64,000 nucleotides of DNA from Planctomycetota bacterium (GTDB lineage: Bacteria; Planctomycetota; Phycisphaerae; Sedimentisphaerales; Anaerobacaceae): NCBI GenBank assembly GCA_019456195.1, contig VRUK01000011.1, forward strand, positions 1 through 64,000, given 5' to 3'. Made by a program: the position numbers and the translations under genes. Within the stretch, counting starts at the first letter, position 1. Each line of letters begins with the position of its first letter. Shown here piece after piece: positions 1-9,097 of this stretch. Under the pieces are notes generated by a model that was given only the letters and a program-made list of their open reading frames with translations, was not told where the DNA came from and did no database searches.

Positions 1-394
1 TCTCCATTAGATAAGTACACCCAAACTGTTACCCAGGATTGAACCAGGCCCATTTTTCAGTCAAAAACGCTCACTCTCAAAAACAAAAATAAAATATTTC
101 CAAAATTTTTATCCCCTTATCCTGCATCGAGTTACAAGAATCCAGCATCGAATATCGACACTTTTTTCGACTCAAAACTGCACACTGCTCTAATTATAGA
201 GGCGGTGTTTTTCTGCCCTCAGTTAAGGAGTTTTGAATTTGAGTCATTAGGATTTCGAGTTTATGAGCATCAATTATCCAACTTTATCCGCCGCGGCGGA
301 TTTAGCTCACTTTAGGCACTTTAGCTCACTCTACACTAATTTGCGCTCTACAACTGTAGAGAACTCTCTACAAATCACCCCTTTTTATGCAAAA

Positions 395-636
395 CAAAGC
401 CAATTTTGGAAATGACAAAATGAACATAACTATTGACATGACAAACAAATACGAGATTTTATCCCGCTGCCTCAGGCCAAAAAACAAACCCAATTCAAAG
501 CCAATAAAGCCAAAAACAAACCCAATTTAACCCAAAACAAACCCAAACAAAGCCAACTGGAGCGAAGCGCAAGTCCTGAGCCTGTCGAAGGAAACAAACC
601 CAATTCAAACCCAATCAAAGCCAATTTCAACACCCC
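395..636. repeat. Degenerate CAAACCCAAT / CAAAGCCAAT repeat field
   Basis: The words AAACAAACCCAAT and CAAAGCCAAT recur about a dozen times with irregular spacing on the plus strand. The array is interrupted at 560-592 by GC-rich DNA carrying a palindrome. No open frame runs through it. It resembles a low-complexity intergenic repeat rather than a CRISPR, because the units are short, imperfect and without unique spacers. Function unknown. Confidence 0.6.
574..592. repeat. REP-like palindrome (TCCTGAGCCTGTCGAAGGA)
   Basis: This is an imperfect inverted repeat whose core, CTGAGCCTGTCGAAGG, is the widespread bacterial intergenic REP word. A diverged relative lies near 62905-62927 at the other end of the window, so it is a dispersed element here and not a gene-specific site. 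Confidence 0.5.
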
Positions 637-752
637 GAAGGGGTACAGTTAAGCATGATTACTCGCACATGGCACTTTTTCCATTCACATCAAGCGGCCT
701 ACAGTGTTATAATTGCACCTTATGCTGTTTCCATACCATAAGGAGCATCCAA

Positions 753-3086
753 TTGAGACAAATAGATAAAATGATTGATTTCAAAAAGCTTTTAATTAAA
801 TCTTACATCATCACTATCTTGCTTGGAGTATTGGCTGAACCTGTATGGGCCGAAGAAGAATCGGACCCCTCCCTTCTGACTCTGGAGAGGATTTTCAGTT
901 CCGATGATTTTAAGGCCGAGAAATTTGGCCCTGCTCGCTGGCTCGAAGACGGCACCGGCTACACAACCCTTGAAGATTCAAAGTCTTATGAAAGCAAAAA
1001 AGATATTGTTCGATACGAACCCGACAGTGGAGCTCGCGAAGTATTGGTATCCGCAGACAGCCTTATACCTCCGTGTGAAACAAAACCGCTGGACATTAAT
1101 GATTACGCCTGGTCGGATGATAGCAATAAGCTCCTCATATTCACCAACACAAAACGCGTCTGGCGGGAAAATACCCGCGGCGACTACTGGCTGCTCGATC
1201 TGACAAATCACCAGTTGCAAAAGCTCGGTGGAAACGCCGAACCTTCGACACTGATGTTCGCAAAGTTTTCGCCGGACAGCCGGTTCGTCGCCTATGTTTG
1301 CCAAAGAAATCTATACGTCCAGTATCTTAAGACCCATCACATCAAACAATTGACAAAGAATGGTTCAAACCGAATTATCAACGGCACATCCGATTGGGTT
1401 TACGAGGAAGAATTTCGCCTGCGGGACGGTTTTCGCTGGAGCCCTGATAGTAAATCGATCGCCTATTGGCAATTCGATACAGACAAAACCCGTGATTTCC
1501 AGCTTATCAACTACACAGACTCTCTTTACCCGAAAATCAGCACCTTCAAATACCCTAAGGTAGGCCAGACGAACTCAGCCTGTCGGGTTGGTGTTGTGAG
1601 TATTTACGGAGGCAAATCACAATGGTTCAAAGTCCCCGGCGACTCTCGCAATAACTATATTCCGAAGATGCAGTGGGCCGCCAACTCGAAAGATGTGGTT
1701 ATTCAGCAGCTCAACCGCTTGCAGAACACCAACAAGATTATGCTTGGCCAGGTTCGTACCGGATGGTTCGGTGAAATTCAAACAGGTCGCATCAGGACAG
1801 TTCTAACTGAAAAAGACCAGGCCTGGGTTGACGTTGGCGATGACCTGAAGTGGCTGGATGACGGCAGCAGCTTTACCTGGCTAAGTGAGCGAGATGGTTG
1901 GCGGCATCTGTACCTGGTTTCACGGTGCGGCAAAAATATAACTCTTCTAACACCGGGCCAATTCGATGTGATAAGTGTTCAGAGCATCAATGAGAAAAAT
2001 GGCTGGGTGTACTATATCGCTTCACCTGATAATCCGACTCAGCGCTATCTATACCGGTCTCCTCTGGACGGCAGCGGCAAGGTCGAACGATTAACCCCGA
2101 TTAGCCAGAAGGGCTGCCATAAATACCAGATATCGCAGGATTCGAAATGGGCCTTTCACACATATTCGTCTTTCGATACCCCTCCAATTATTGAACTGAT
2201 CAGTTTACCAAACCATAAGACTATAAGGACACTGGCAGATAACTCAGAATTGCGGGAAAAGTTGAGCGAACTTAAAAAGCACCCAGCTGAATTTTTTCGA
2301 ATAGATATTGGTGAAGGCGTTCTTCTGGACGGTTGGTGCATGAAACCACCTGATTTTGACCCTGAAAAACGATATCCATTATTTTTCCACGTTTATGGAG
2401 AACCCGCCGGTCAAACTGTCATGGATAGATGGGGTGATAAAAAATATCTGTGGCATCTCATGCTCGCCCAGCAGGGATATCTGGTTATTAGTGTGGACAA
2501 CCGAGGTACTCCTGCCCCGCGTGGCCGTCAGTGGCGTAAGTGCATCTACCGCCAAATCGGCATTCTTGCCTCAGCCGACCAGGCCGCAGCAACACGAGCT
2601 ATAATTAAAAGTCGGCCTTATATCGACCCGGCCAGAATAGGTATATGGGGCTGGAGCGGTGGCGGCTCTATGAGTCTAAACGCCATCTTCAGGTATCCCG
2701 ACCTTTATCATACCGCCATGGCAATAGCGTTTATAAGCAACCAGCGGTTTTATGACACGATTTACCAGGAACGATATATGGGACTCCCCGATGACAACGA
2801 GCAGGGGTACAAAAACGGTTCACCCATAACGTATGCAAACCAGCTAAAGGGAAATCTTCTTATCGTTCACGGTACAGGCGATGATAACTGTCACTATCAG
2901 AATTGCCAGGCTCTTATTAACGAGCTGATTAAGCACAATAAGCACTTTTCAATGATGTCGTACCCGAACCGCACCCACTCGATAAAGGAGGGCGAAAATA
3001 CAAGGCGCCACCTCTACGAATTACTTACCGGATACTTAAAGGAGAACCTGCCCGCTGGGGACAAACCAACCGAAAACGTAAATTAG
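753..3086 (+). CDS. Secreted dipeptidyl-peptidase IV family serine peptidase (S9)
   Basis: This is an exopeptidase that removes N-terminal dipeptides, probably in the periplasm. An N-terminal beta-propeller (about residues 60-480) is followed by an alpha/beta-hydrolase domain. The catalytic triad is visible: Ser635 in GWSGGG, Asp710 in HGTGDD and His742 in NRTHS. The Glu cluster at 218-220 (VYEEEFR) matches the DPP-IV double-Glu motif that binds the substrate amino terminus. I chose TTG 753 because AGGAG at 741-745 sits 7 nt upstream. ATG 771 is in frame and possible, and a longer frame from 669 lacks a ribosome site. A signal peptide ends near VWA-EEE. The length, 777 aa, is usual for the family. 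The next gene is convergent, so this looks monocistronic. Confidence 0.9.
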   Translation: MRQIDKMIDFKKLLIKSYIITILLGVLAEPVWAEEESDPSLLTLERIFSSDDFKAEKFGPARWLEDGTGYTTLEDSKSYESKKDIVRYEPDSGAREVLVSADSLIPPCETKPLDINDYAWSDDSNKLLIFTNTKRVWRENTRGDYWLLDLTNHQLQKLGGNAEPSTLMFAKFSPDSRFVAYVCQRNLYVQYLKTHHIKQLTKNGSNRIINGTSDWVYEEEFRLRDGFRWSPDSKSIAYWQFDTDKTRDFQLINYTDSLYPKISTFKYPKVGQTNSACRVGVVSIYGGKSQWFKVPGDSRNNYIPKMQWAANSKDVVIQQLNRLQNTNKIMLGQVRTGWFGEIQTGRIRTVLTEKDQAWVDVGDDLKWLDDGSSFTWLSERDGWRHLYLVSRCGKNITLLTPGQFDVISVQSINEKNGWVYYIASPDNPTQRYLYRSPLDGSGKVERLTPISQKGCHKYQISQDSKWAFHTYSSFDTPPIIELISLPNHKTIRTLADNSELREKLSELKKHPAEFFRIDIGEGVLLDGWCMKPPDFDPEKRYPLFFHVYGEPAGQTVMDRWGDKKYLWHLMLAQQGYLVISVDNRGTPAPRGRQWRKCIYRQIGILASADQAAATRAIIKSRPYIDPARIGIWGWSGGGSMSLNAIFRYPDLYHTAMAIAFISNQRFYDTIYQERYMGLPDDNEQGYKNGSPITYANQLKGNLLIVHGTGDDNCHYQNCQALINELIKHNKHFSMMSYPNRTHSIKEGENTRRHLYELLTGYLKENLPAGDKPTENVN

Positions 3087-3111
3087 AATATTGTGATTAT
3101 TAAAGGAGCCG

Positions 3112-4080
3112 CTACAAAACGATTTCCTGCCCCAGACCCTTTTGGATTGCCTTTTCATAAATCAATTTAGATGCACATACATCAAACAAAGCCATGCCCA
3201 CCGACTTGAACAAAGTAGTGCTGCCCTTAACCTCATCCAGTGACTTGTCATCAATAAGAAATCGCCCCAAAGTCATAATCTGTTCCGGCCTAATCCAATT
3301 ATTTTGCAGCGGAACTATAATGTCCCCTGACTCCTGCACAGCATGCTCGGTGTCAATAAAGACGTTCTTTAGCAGATTGAATAACGCATGGGGAAACTCT
3401 CTCATATTCGGCTTATAAGAACCAATGCCGACAAAATGTTTGCCGGCTAATAAATCCTCCTTGTCCGGCAACACAGGTTCAAAGGAGGTGGTTGCCGTAA
3501 TAACAACCTGGCTGTTTTCGAGCAGTTCCTCGACACAGGCGGCCTGATGAAGCTTAACATCAGGAACCATCTCTGAAAGTTTTTCTCCCAGCGCCGAAGT
3601 TTGTTCCGGATTTAAATCATAAACAAAAACATCCGTGAATTTCCCCCCAGCACAAGCAACCCAGGCCTGGTAAAAGCCCTGGACACCCGCACCGATGATA
3701 CCCAGACTCCTATTTTTCTTCGGGGCTATATGACGAATACTCACCGCAGCGACCGCCGCAGTTCGCAAGGCTGTCAGAGCAGGACCGTTAAGCAATGCAA
3801 GTGGCACACCCGTTTGCGCATCATTTAGAACCATTATTCCATTCAGAACGGGGATATGCTTTTCAGGATTCTCCGGGAATAAAGTTACAAGTTTGGTTCC
3901 AAAGCAATCTTTGATAAAACACGGCATTAGCAGTAAAGTATTTTTTTCGTAATCTACGCCGAGCCGTTGCGGCATGTGAAATGCTTTTTGTTCGTACAGG
4001 CGCATTGATGTTTCGATAGCATTTAATACCTCATCAATTGACGCGGCTTTTAATATATCTTTTTCGGTTAAATAAATCAT
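3112..4080 (-). CDS. Ornithine cyclodeaminase / mu-crystallin family protein
   Basis: This 322-aa protein belongs to the NAD(P)-dependent family that includes ornithine cyclodeaminase, alanine dehydrogenase of the archaeal type and ketimine reductases. The Rossmann motif GIIGAGVQG lies near residue 130, and the substrate-side TALRTAAVAAVS motif precedes it, as is typical. It is cytosolic, with no signal peptide. It follows the GH51-like gene by 15 bp on the same strand, so co-transcription is likely, although the metabolic link is not obvious. Substrate cannot be read from sequence: ornithine, alanine or a cyclic imino acid are all possible. Confidence 0.85.
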   Translation of the reverse strand: MIYLTEKDILKAASIDEVLNAIETSMRLYEQKAFHMPQRLGVDYEKNTLLLMPCFIKDCFGTKLVTLFPENPEKHIPVLNGIMVLNDAQTGVPLALLNGPALTALRTAAVAAVSIRHIAPKKNRSLGIIGAGVQGFYQAWVACAGGKFTDVFVYDLNPEQTSALGEKLSEMVPDVKLHQAACVEELLENSQVVITATTSFEPVLPDKEDLLAGKHFVGIGSYKPNMREFPHALFNLLKNVFIDTEHAVQESGDIIVPLQNNWIRPEQIMTLGRFLIDDKSLDEVKGSTTLFKSVGMALFDVCASKLIYEKAIQKGLGQEIVL

Positions 4081-4095
4081 TTATTCCGACTCCTG

Positions 4096-5631
4096 TTATG
4101 CTTGCTGAATATCCAATTCCACCGCAGAGACGGAGGCCGGAGGAAATGTCCACAAGCCATTCTTTGGCAGGTCCTTTTTGACAGGAACTATCCGGTCGGA
4201 TTGGGTTTGTATAACCTCGAATTCAGGATTTGCAGCCAACTCAAAAATACGACCTGTTCTTATCTTCATCCCATTTATTACCAGTTTAGCTGTGCTGGAG
4301 CGTTCTCTGCTGGTATTAACTACATGCAGATATATTCGGTCTGAGCTTCGGCTGGCCGTAACATCAAGACCATCCGGCGCTTTGCTTACATCAACGGCCT
4401 TGTTTCCGGTATGATGCCGGTAGAGGCTCATGACAATAGCAACGGGCATCATATATGATTTTCCACCCGGGACAGGAATCATCACGGCGTTAACCTGCCA
4501 CCTGGTACCGCAGAAATCGGCTAATGTCGCAATCTTGAGCTTGTCGCCGTGCCTTTCGTGAACATTCAACAGCCTCGCATTTGCAACTCCAGCCGCCCAC
4601 GTGGAAAGTACCTCACACCTATTACGGCCCGGTAAGGAAAAATGACACTCGGTCATAGCCAGTTTCACCGGATAGTCCGCCACCTCCTCACGTATCTTCC
4701 TGATACAGGCTTCATGAACATTGCAGGCATTCATCAGCCGTTCCCACGTCCAGGCCGGATCTTTACGATACTCAGTATCTCGCAACGGTGAATTGCTAAT
4801 ATCTCGATCGGGATTGAACATATGATGAAAAGCAATGTACTTTAGATGCTCACCTGCAATATCAAGCATTCGGGGTGCCCATCCCCTGTCGCCCCAGCCG
4901 ATCAGATCAATACCAGGGTCTTCTTTTCGCATAGCTTTTGCGAAGGCAACGGTCTTCTTTGCAGCGGTCTCGCAGTCGAAAGCCTTGCGGTCGTGCGAGG
5001 TTTCATTTCCGATCTGCCAAAGACGGATATTATAAGGTTTTCTTACGCCATGTTTGATTCGCTCCCTGCTATCGGGAGCGTTACAATATCGTACCCATTG
5101 GGCCGCTTCCTCAGGACCAGCCCAGCGAACGCTGCCTTTGGGATCGCGTTGCCATTTCTTTCTGCCGTCCGACTCAAAGTTCACACTCATAAGCGGATCG
5201 GCCCCGGTTTGCCGACAGAAATCAACGAACTCATGAGTACCGACCTGATTTGCCTCTATTCCACCCCACAATAAATTGATCATCGGTTTTCGCTGGTCCC
5301 GCGGCCCCACGGCCTCCTTCCATTTATAATAAGAGCTAAAGCATCCGCCCCAACGGATAAGAGAAGGTGATAGTTTTTTGGTAACCTCTACGACATCCTC
5401 TCTCCAGCAGTCCCTCTTGAAATCCCATGCAGCCGCCACAGAACCGTCTGTCGTGCCCAAAGGTTCCATGAACTGCATGTACAAATAGGGTGACAGGTCG
5501 AATCGGGGCTCAGGGCTGACCGCAAGTAATGAAGTTTTTTCTCCGGCATAAGCTATCGGCATCGCCAGCGAAGCGGCTCCCAGACCCATAGCCTTTATGA
5601 AATCGCGTCGTGTGCTGTTTTGTTCACTCAT
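4096..5631 (-). CDS. Tat-exported GH51-like alpha-L-arabinofuranosidase
   Basis: A predicted retaining clan GH-A glycosidase of 511 aa. The Tat signal is STRRDFIKAMG followed by an Ala-rich segment. The (beta/alpha)8 region shows WQIGNET with Glu210 as likely acid/base and MTECHF with Glu328 as likely nucleophile, the spacing expected of GH51-type enzymes. A C-terminal beta domain follows. I start at ATG 5631: an upstream in-frame GTG at 5649 overlaps the stop of the YgbA-type gene, and the AAGGAG that serves ATG 5631 lies inside that short extension. Probable role: release of arabinose or a related sugar from plant or algal polysaccharide in the periplasm. The family assignment is by motif only; GH30 or GH39 relatives are less likely. 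Confidence 0.75.
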   Translation of the reverse strand: MSEQNSTRRDFIKAMGLGAASLAMPIAYAGEKTSLLAVSPEPRFDLSPYLYMQFMEPLGTTDGSVAAAWDFKRDCWREDVVEVTKKLSPSLIRWGGCFSSYYKWKEAVGPRDQRKPMINLLWGGIEANQVGTHEFVDFCRQTGADPLMSVNFESDGRKKWQRDPKGSVRWAGPEEAAQWVRYCNAPDSRERIKHGVRKPYNIRLWQIGNETSHDRKAFDCETAAKKTVAFAKAMRKEDPGIDLIGWGDRGWAPRMLDIAGEHLKYIAFHHMFNPDRDISNSPLRDTEYRKDPAWTWERLMNACNVHEACIRKIREEVADYPVKLAMTECHFSLPGRNRCEVLSTWAAGVANARLLNVHERHGDKLKIATLADFCGTRWQVNAVMIPVPGGKSYMMPVAIVMSLYRHHTGNKAVDVSKAPDGLDVTASRSSDRIYLHVVNTSRERSSTAKLVINGMKIRTGRIFELAANPEFEVIQTQSDRIVPVKKDLPKNGLWTFPPASVSAVELDIQQA

Positions 5632-5645
5632 TTTTTCATTCTCCT

Positions 5646-6005
5646 TCACTCAGGGGAACCAGGAACCTTCCTGGAGGATTTGGATTTATGCTTCCGTTCT
5701 TTAATGAGGTGGGCCATTGCCAGAACGGGATTGCTGCTCAGCATTCTCGGCCCGGAGTACCGCATAACATCTCTTATCCGCTCACGCATCTCGGGTTTAT
5801 AACAGTGTATTTCACACTGAGAACAGAGGCCCTTCGTCGCGCCAAATGGGCATTTCTGCAATCGCTCATCGGCATATTCGCGTAACTCTCGGCAATCGGA
5901 GCATAGTTGTTTGCCGGTACTCCCATGATGGTTCCGGCAATATATCCTCAACATCACCAAAAGAGTCTTCTGTTCTCGTTTTAATTTGCCGCGTTTAGGT
6001 GCCAT
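5646..6005 (-). CDS. YgbA-type nitrous oxide-stimulated promoter family protein
   Basis: This 119-aa, Cys-rich, basic protein is recognised by its close resemblance to E. coli YgbA. It has the CRNHHG, C35xxC38, CPFG (C52), C61xxC64xxxC68 and MRYSGPRM features in the same order. The cysteines suggest a metal or iron-sulfur site. In enterobacteria the gene is induced by nitric oxide through NsrR; I see no clear NsrR or FNR site in the 273-bp divergent region to the ABC-F gene. Its stop is 14 bp upstream of the glycosidase ATG, so the two are probably translated from one mRNA, an odd pairing. Confidence 0.85.
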   Translation of the reverse strand: MAPKRGKLKREQKTLLVMLRIYCRNHHGSTGKQLCSDCRELREYADERLQKCPFGATKGLCSQCEIHCYKPEMRERIRDVMRYSGPRMLSSNPVLAMAHLIKERKHKSKSSRKVPGSPE

Positions 6006-6278
6006 ATACTTTTTCTCATATCATAGCTGTGCTGTGCATAACACAAAGCCGTCCGTGTTTTTTTATGCTACTGTTTATCCTGTTTCCCGTCAAGACAAGT
6101 TAATCGCTGAAATGCTCTGTGATGCGTTATGTTACAGATTTTGTGAGGATGATACAGGTAGCACTTGAATCCCAAAGCCGCAGAAGATAACATAAGCTAT
6201 CGGTTCGACAAGTTATTATTAGAAATGAACTTCCTGTCCGAAGTTTATATAAGCAAGTACCCAAAGGATTAGTAATTT

Positions 6279-8234
6279 ATGGCCATTGTAACATTGAGTG
6301 ACATCCATATAGCTTTCGGACCGGAGGTCGTCCTTGATAAGTTGAATCTTCAACTCCATGCCGGCGAAAAAGTCGGCATGGTTGGCGCAAATGGCTCAGG
6401 CAAGAGTACAATTCTGAATTTAATTGTTGGCCGGGTCGAACCTGACATAGGCCGGGTGGTCAAACAAAAAGGCCTGCGCATCGGCTATTTGCCGCAGGAG
6501 GCAACATTCAAAGGCAATCGCACTGTTATAGAAGAAATGCATGCCGGAGTAGAGCATTTGCTCAGACTCCAGCGGGCAATCCAGACCGCATCCGGTGAAA
6601 TGGAAAGCCTGACCGGTTCGGCACTACAGGCAAAAATGAAGCAGTATGACCGCCTGTGTCATGATTTTGAGATTGCCGGCGGATATGCGTATGAAGTCCG
6701 CATACAAACTACTCTGGCGGGTCTGGGCTTTGAGGCTGAACTGCATCAGGCTAAGACTTCTGCGCTTAGCGGCGGCCAGTTATCTCGCCTGGGCCTCGCC
6801 CAGGTATTGATGCTTGATACCGACCTGCTCCTTATGGACGAGCCGACCAACCATTTGGATATGCCGGCCACCGAATGGCTGGAGAGGTTTTTGACCGGTT
6901 ATAACGGAGCTGCCGTTATCATCAGTCACGACCGGAGCTTATTGAATAAAGCAGCATGTAAAATCATTGAAGTTGAAAAACGACAGGCAAAGGTATGGAA
7001 CGGCAATTACAGCAACTACATAGAAACAAAAGATATAGTGCGGCTGCAACAACAGCGGGAACACACGAAACGCGTCGAGATGGTCGATCGCACACTGGAC
7101 TTCATTGCCCGCAACAAGGACCAGGAGGGCATGCGCAAGACGGCCCGCGGCCGGAAGACCCACTTGAATCGTTTACTCAAAGAGAATCCGGATTATTTGG
7201 AAAAGCCGTCGAACTCCAAAACGATCAGCTTCTCATTCGGCAAGATAGATAGAGCAAGTAACCTGGTGCTGCGCTGCGAGGCACTGAGCAAATCCTTTGG
7301 TGAACTGACACTCTTTGAGAATCTTTCGTTCGATGTACTAAATGGTGAACGCCTTGGCATCACCGGGCCGAACGGTACAGGAAAGAGCACCTTTTTGCGA
7401 TTAGCTCTGGGCCAGATGGAACCATCGGCAGGCAGCATTCGCATGGGGAAGAACCTCCGCATCGGCTATCTTGACCAGCACGGTGACGTACTGGATTCGT
7501 CCAGGAGCGTTTTGGACGAGGCTGTAAGCGTTAATCCCAGGCTCTCATCAGAACAGGTACGCAATCGATTGGGCGCCTTTCTATTTACGGGTGACGATGT
7601 GTTCAAGCTGTGCGGAGATCTCAGTGGCGGCCAGCGCAATCGTCTGATGCTTTGCAAGTTAGTCCTGGCTGAACCCAATGTGTTAGTCCTGGACGAGCCC
7701 ACAAACCATCTGGATATTGCCAGCCGGGAGATGCTGGAAACCGCACTGACCGGCTATACGGGAACGATGATTGTGGTAAGTCATGACCGATACTTTCTGG
7801 ATCGTGTTATAGACAAGCTGATAGTGATTGGCACAGATGAACTGGGACATCGCTGCATTGGTAAGACAGAGTTTATCGATATAAAACCTGTTTACTCATA
7901 CTATACATCCCTGGTTTGCAAGCGTTTGGAAAACCGGCAGCAGAAGTTAAAATCACGTACCGGAGGATCTCGAAAACGCCGGCCGGCCAATGCAGAGGGC
8001 AAGCCGAGCGCCAAGACGCCAAAAGAGCTTAAGCGCTTCAACAAATATTCCATTGAACAGATCGAAGAGCTGATCATGGCACTTGAGCAGGAATTGGCCG
8101 ACATGAAGGAACGCTTTGGTGAGGCGATAATTTATAAGAATCCCGAGCAGCTTGCCCAGTTGCAGCAGACATACGATGCCACAACAACCGAGTTGAACCT
8201 GCTTTATCAGGCGTATGAGCGTAGGGATGGGTAG
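6279..8234 (+). CDS. ABC-F family ATPase (Uup/YheS-like)
   Basis: A soluble twin-ATPase ABC-F protein of 651 aa with no membrane segments. Domain 1 has GANGSGKS (about residue 36), the LSGGQ signature and LLMDEPTNHLD. A charged linker of about 80 residues follows. Domain 2 has GPNGTGKS, LSGGQRNR and LVLDEPTNHLD. The last ~60 residues form a coiled coil rich in Glu and Lys, as in Uup. ABC-F proteins bind the ribosomal E site and relieve stalled translation; some give antibiotic resistance. The coiled-coil tail argues for a housekeeping Uup/YheS type. An AGGA lies near 6262. Confidence 0.92.
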   Translation: MAIVTLSDIHIAFGPEVVLDKLNLQLHAGEKVGMVGANGSGKSTILNLIVGRVEPDIGRVVKQKGLRIGYLPQEATFKGNRTVIEEMHAGVEHLLRLQRAIQTASGEMESLTGSALQAKMKQYDRLCHDFEIAGGYAYEVRIQTTLAGLGFEAELHQAKTSALSGGQLSRLGLAQVLMLDTDLLLMDEPTNHLDMPATEWLERFLTGYNGAAVIISHDRSLLNKAACKIIEVEKRQAKVWNGNYSNYIETKDIVRLQQQREHTKRVEMVDRTLDFIARNKDQEGMRKTARGRKTHLNRLLKENPDYLEKPSNSKTISFSFGKIDRASNLVLRCEALSKSFGELTLFENLSFDVLNGERLGITGPNGTGKSTFLRLALGQMEPSAGSIRMGKNLRIGYLDQHGDVLDSSRSVLDEAVSVNPRLSSEQVRNRLGAFLFTGDDVFKLCGDLSGGQRNRLMLCKLVLAEPNVLVLDEPTNHLDIASREMLETALTGYTGTMIVVSHDRYFLDRVIDKLIVIGTDELGHRCIGKTEFIDIKPVYSYYTSLVCKRLENRQQKLKSRTGGSRKRRPANAEGKPSAKTPKELKRFNKYSIEQIEELIMALEQELADMKERFGEAIIYKNPEQLAQLQQTYDATTTELNLLYQAYERRDG

Positions 8235-8306
8235 AGGAATCTTTAAAGCCGCGGCTGATATTTTTCAAAACAACGAGTAACAGCGGAAAGATTTAAACAG
8301 ATTTAG

Positions 8307-8356
8307 AAAAAATCCCCTGCTTTACGGAACGGAGGAGAGGGTGAATAAAGCAGGGG
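8307..8356 (-). terminator. Rho-independent terminator of sRNA copy 1
   Basis: Stem CCCCTGCTTTA paired with TAAAGCAGGGG, a loop of 21 nt, and a six-U tail on the minus strand. On the plus strand the hairpin lacks a U tract, so it serves the sRNA rather than the ABC-F gene. Confidence 0.7.
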
Positions 8357-8447
8357 CTCAGTAGAGAAGTAAGAGTGTAAACAGGAGCCTCACTCTTAGT
8401 GTATATTCAATATGCTGTACTACCTCCTTTTATTAAAAAAGAATCAT
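8307..8447 (-). ncRNA. Candidate anti-Shine-Dalgarno small RNA, copy 1
   Basis: No gene covers this span. Read on the minus strand it contains an 8-bp hairpin (TAAGAGTG/CACTCTTA, plus 8370-8398) and then a terminator hairpin. The terminator has an 11-bp perfect stem (plus 8314-8324 with 8346-8356) and is followed by six U. The terminator loop carries CTCCTCC, complementary to a Shine-Dalgarno sequence. An internal GGAGG (complement of plus 8430-8436) could mask it. A paralogous locus at 59131-59249 shares the upstream block and the terminator stem. Ends are estimates: the 3' end from the U tract, the 5' end from the -10-like element. It converges on the ABC-F gene and heads no downstream gene, so it is not a riboswitch. 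Confidence 0.6.
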
Positions 8448-8452
8448 TAATT

Positions 8453-8491
8453 TCTATATATATGTGCCACTATTGATATTAAATGTAACGG
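8453..8491 (-). promoter_or_regulatory. Promoter-like block of sRNA copy 1
   Basis: On the minus strand the block runs CCGTTACATTT, then an ATAT-rich stretch, then GTGGCAC and a TATAG. The same words in the same order and spacing stand at 59086-59124 before the second sRNA candidate. Conservation of this block while the middle of the transcript has diverged points to a shared promoter or activator site. It is not a canonical sigma-54 site, since no GC is found at the -12 position. Confidence 0.5.
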
Positions 8492-8561
8492 AATTTAAAC
8501 AGTTTTATTTTTGTGCCAATCAGCCCAACTTTCAATAAAAGGGACCTCTAAAGTTAAAATC

Positions 8562-9053
8562 ATGAAATATCGTGCCTATCTTGACATCGAAACTACGGGA
8601 CTCAGCCGCCGCTATGCGGATTTAACAGTTATCGGCATCGCCCTCGAGAAAGACAGGAAATGTCAGGTCGTTCAGCTTATTGAAGATGATTTATACGAAG
8701 AGAAGCTGCTGGACAACCTTGAAGGTGTAGATGAGATTTATACTTACAACGGCAGCCGCTTTGATTTACCCTTTATTAAGGCCAGGCTTGGAGTTGACTT
8801 GAAAGTGTGCTTCAGGCATACCGATTTAATGTATGATTGCTGGCGGCATAAACTCAAAGGCGGACTCAAAGTAGTTGAGAGACTGCTGGGCATCAAAAGG
8901 CAACTGACCGACGTAGATGGATATATTGCTGTGCAGTTGTGGTTTGATTATGTAAACAACAATAATAAGCAAGCCCTGCGAACGCTGTTAGAGTATAATG
9001 AGGAAGATGTTGTTAATTTGCGTATTCTCAGGCGAAAACTCAAGGTAAGATAA
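8562..9053 (+). CDS. RNase H-like DEDD exonuclease domain protein (YprB type)
   Basis: A single-domain protein of 163 aa resembling the YprB/RNase_H_2 ribonuclease-H-like family. Exo I shows D8 and E10 in YLDIETTGL, Exo II shows YNGSRFDLPF, and Exo III shows YNEEDVVNL. These supply the four acidic metal ligands of a 3'-5' exonuclease. I start at ATG 8562; the in-frame ATG at 8511 would add 17 residues lacking family similarity. The upstream ribosome site is weak. It precedes glyoxalase II by 44 bp, so the two may share a transcript. Substrate (DNA or RNA) unknown. Confidence 0.8.
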   Translation: MKYRAYLDIETTGLSRRYADLTVIGIALEKDRKCQVVQLIEDDLYEEKLLDNLEGVDEIYTYNGSRFDLPFIKARLGVDLKVCFRHTDLMYDCWRHKLKGGLKVVERLLGIKRQLTDVDGYIAVQLWFDYVNNNNKQALRTLLEYNEEDVVNLRILRRKLKVR

Positions 9054-9097
9054 CACTATATCCTTGGTTAAAAGTTCTATTTTCGTATTGGAAAAAA

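Larger units (their letters stand above)
1..752. other. Non-coding, repeat-rich left edge
   Basis: I see no credible gene before the peptidase start. The stretch is AT-rich. It contains a perfect 16-bp palindrome at 286-301 (ATCCGCCG and its complement), a 7-bp stem with a 4-nt loop at 355-372 (TGTAGAG/CTCTACA), and the degenerate repeat field and REP-like palindrome listed separately. None of these looks like a promoter of known type. Confidence 0.6.

Noticed and set aside
395..636. Possible CRISPR array
   Set aside because: Repeat units are short, imperfect and irregularly spaced, with no unique spacers and no cas genes nearby.
8453..8491. Sigma-54 promoter for the sRNA (TGGCAC)
   Set aside because: The -24-like GG is present, but no GC occurs at -12 in either copy.
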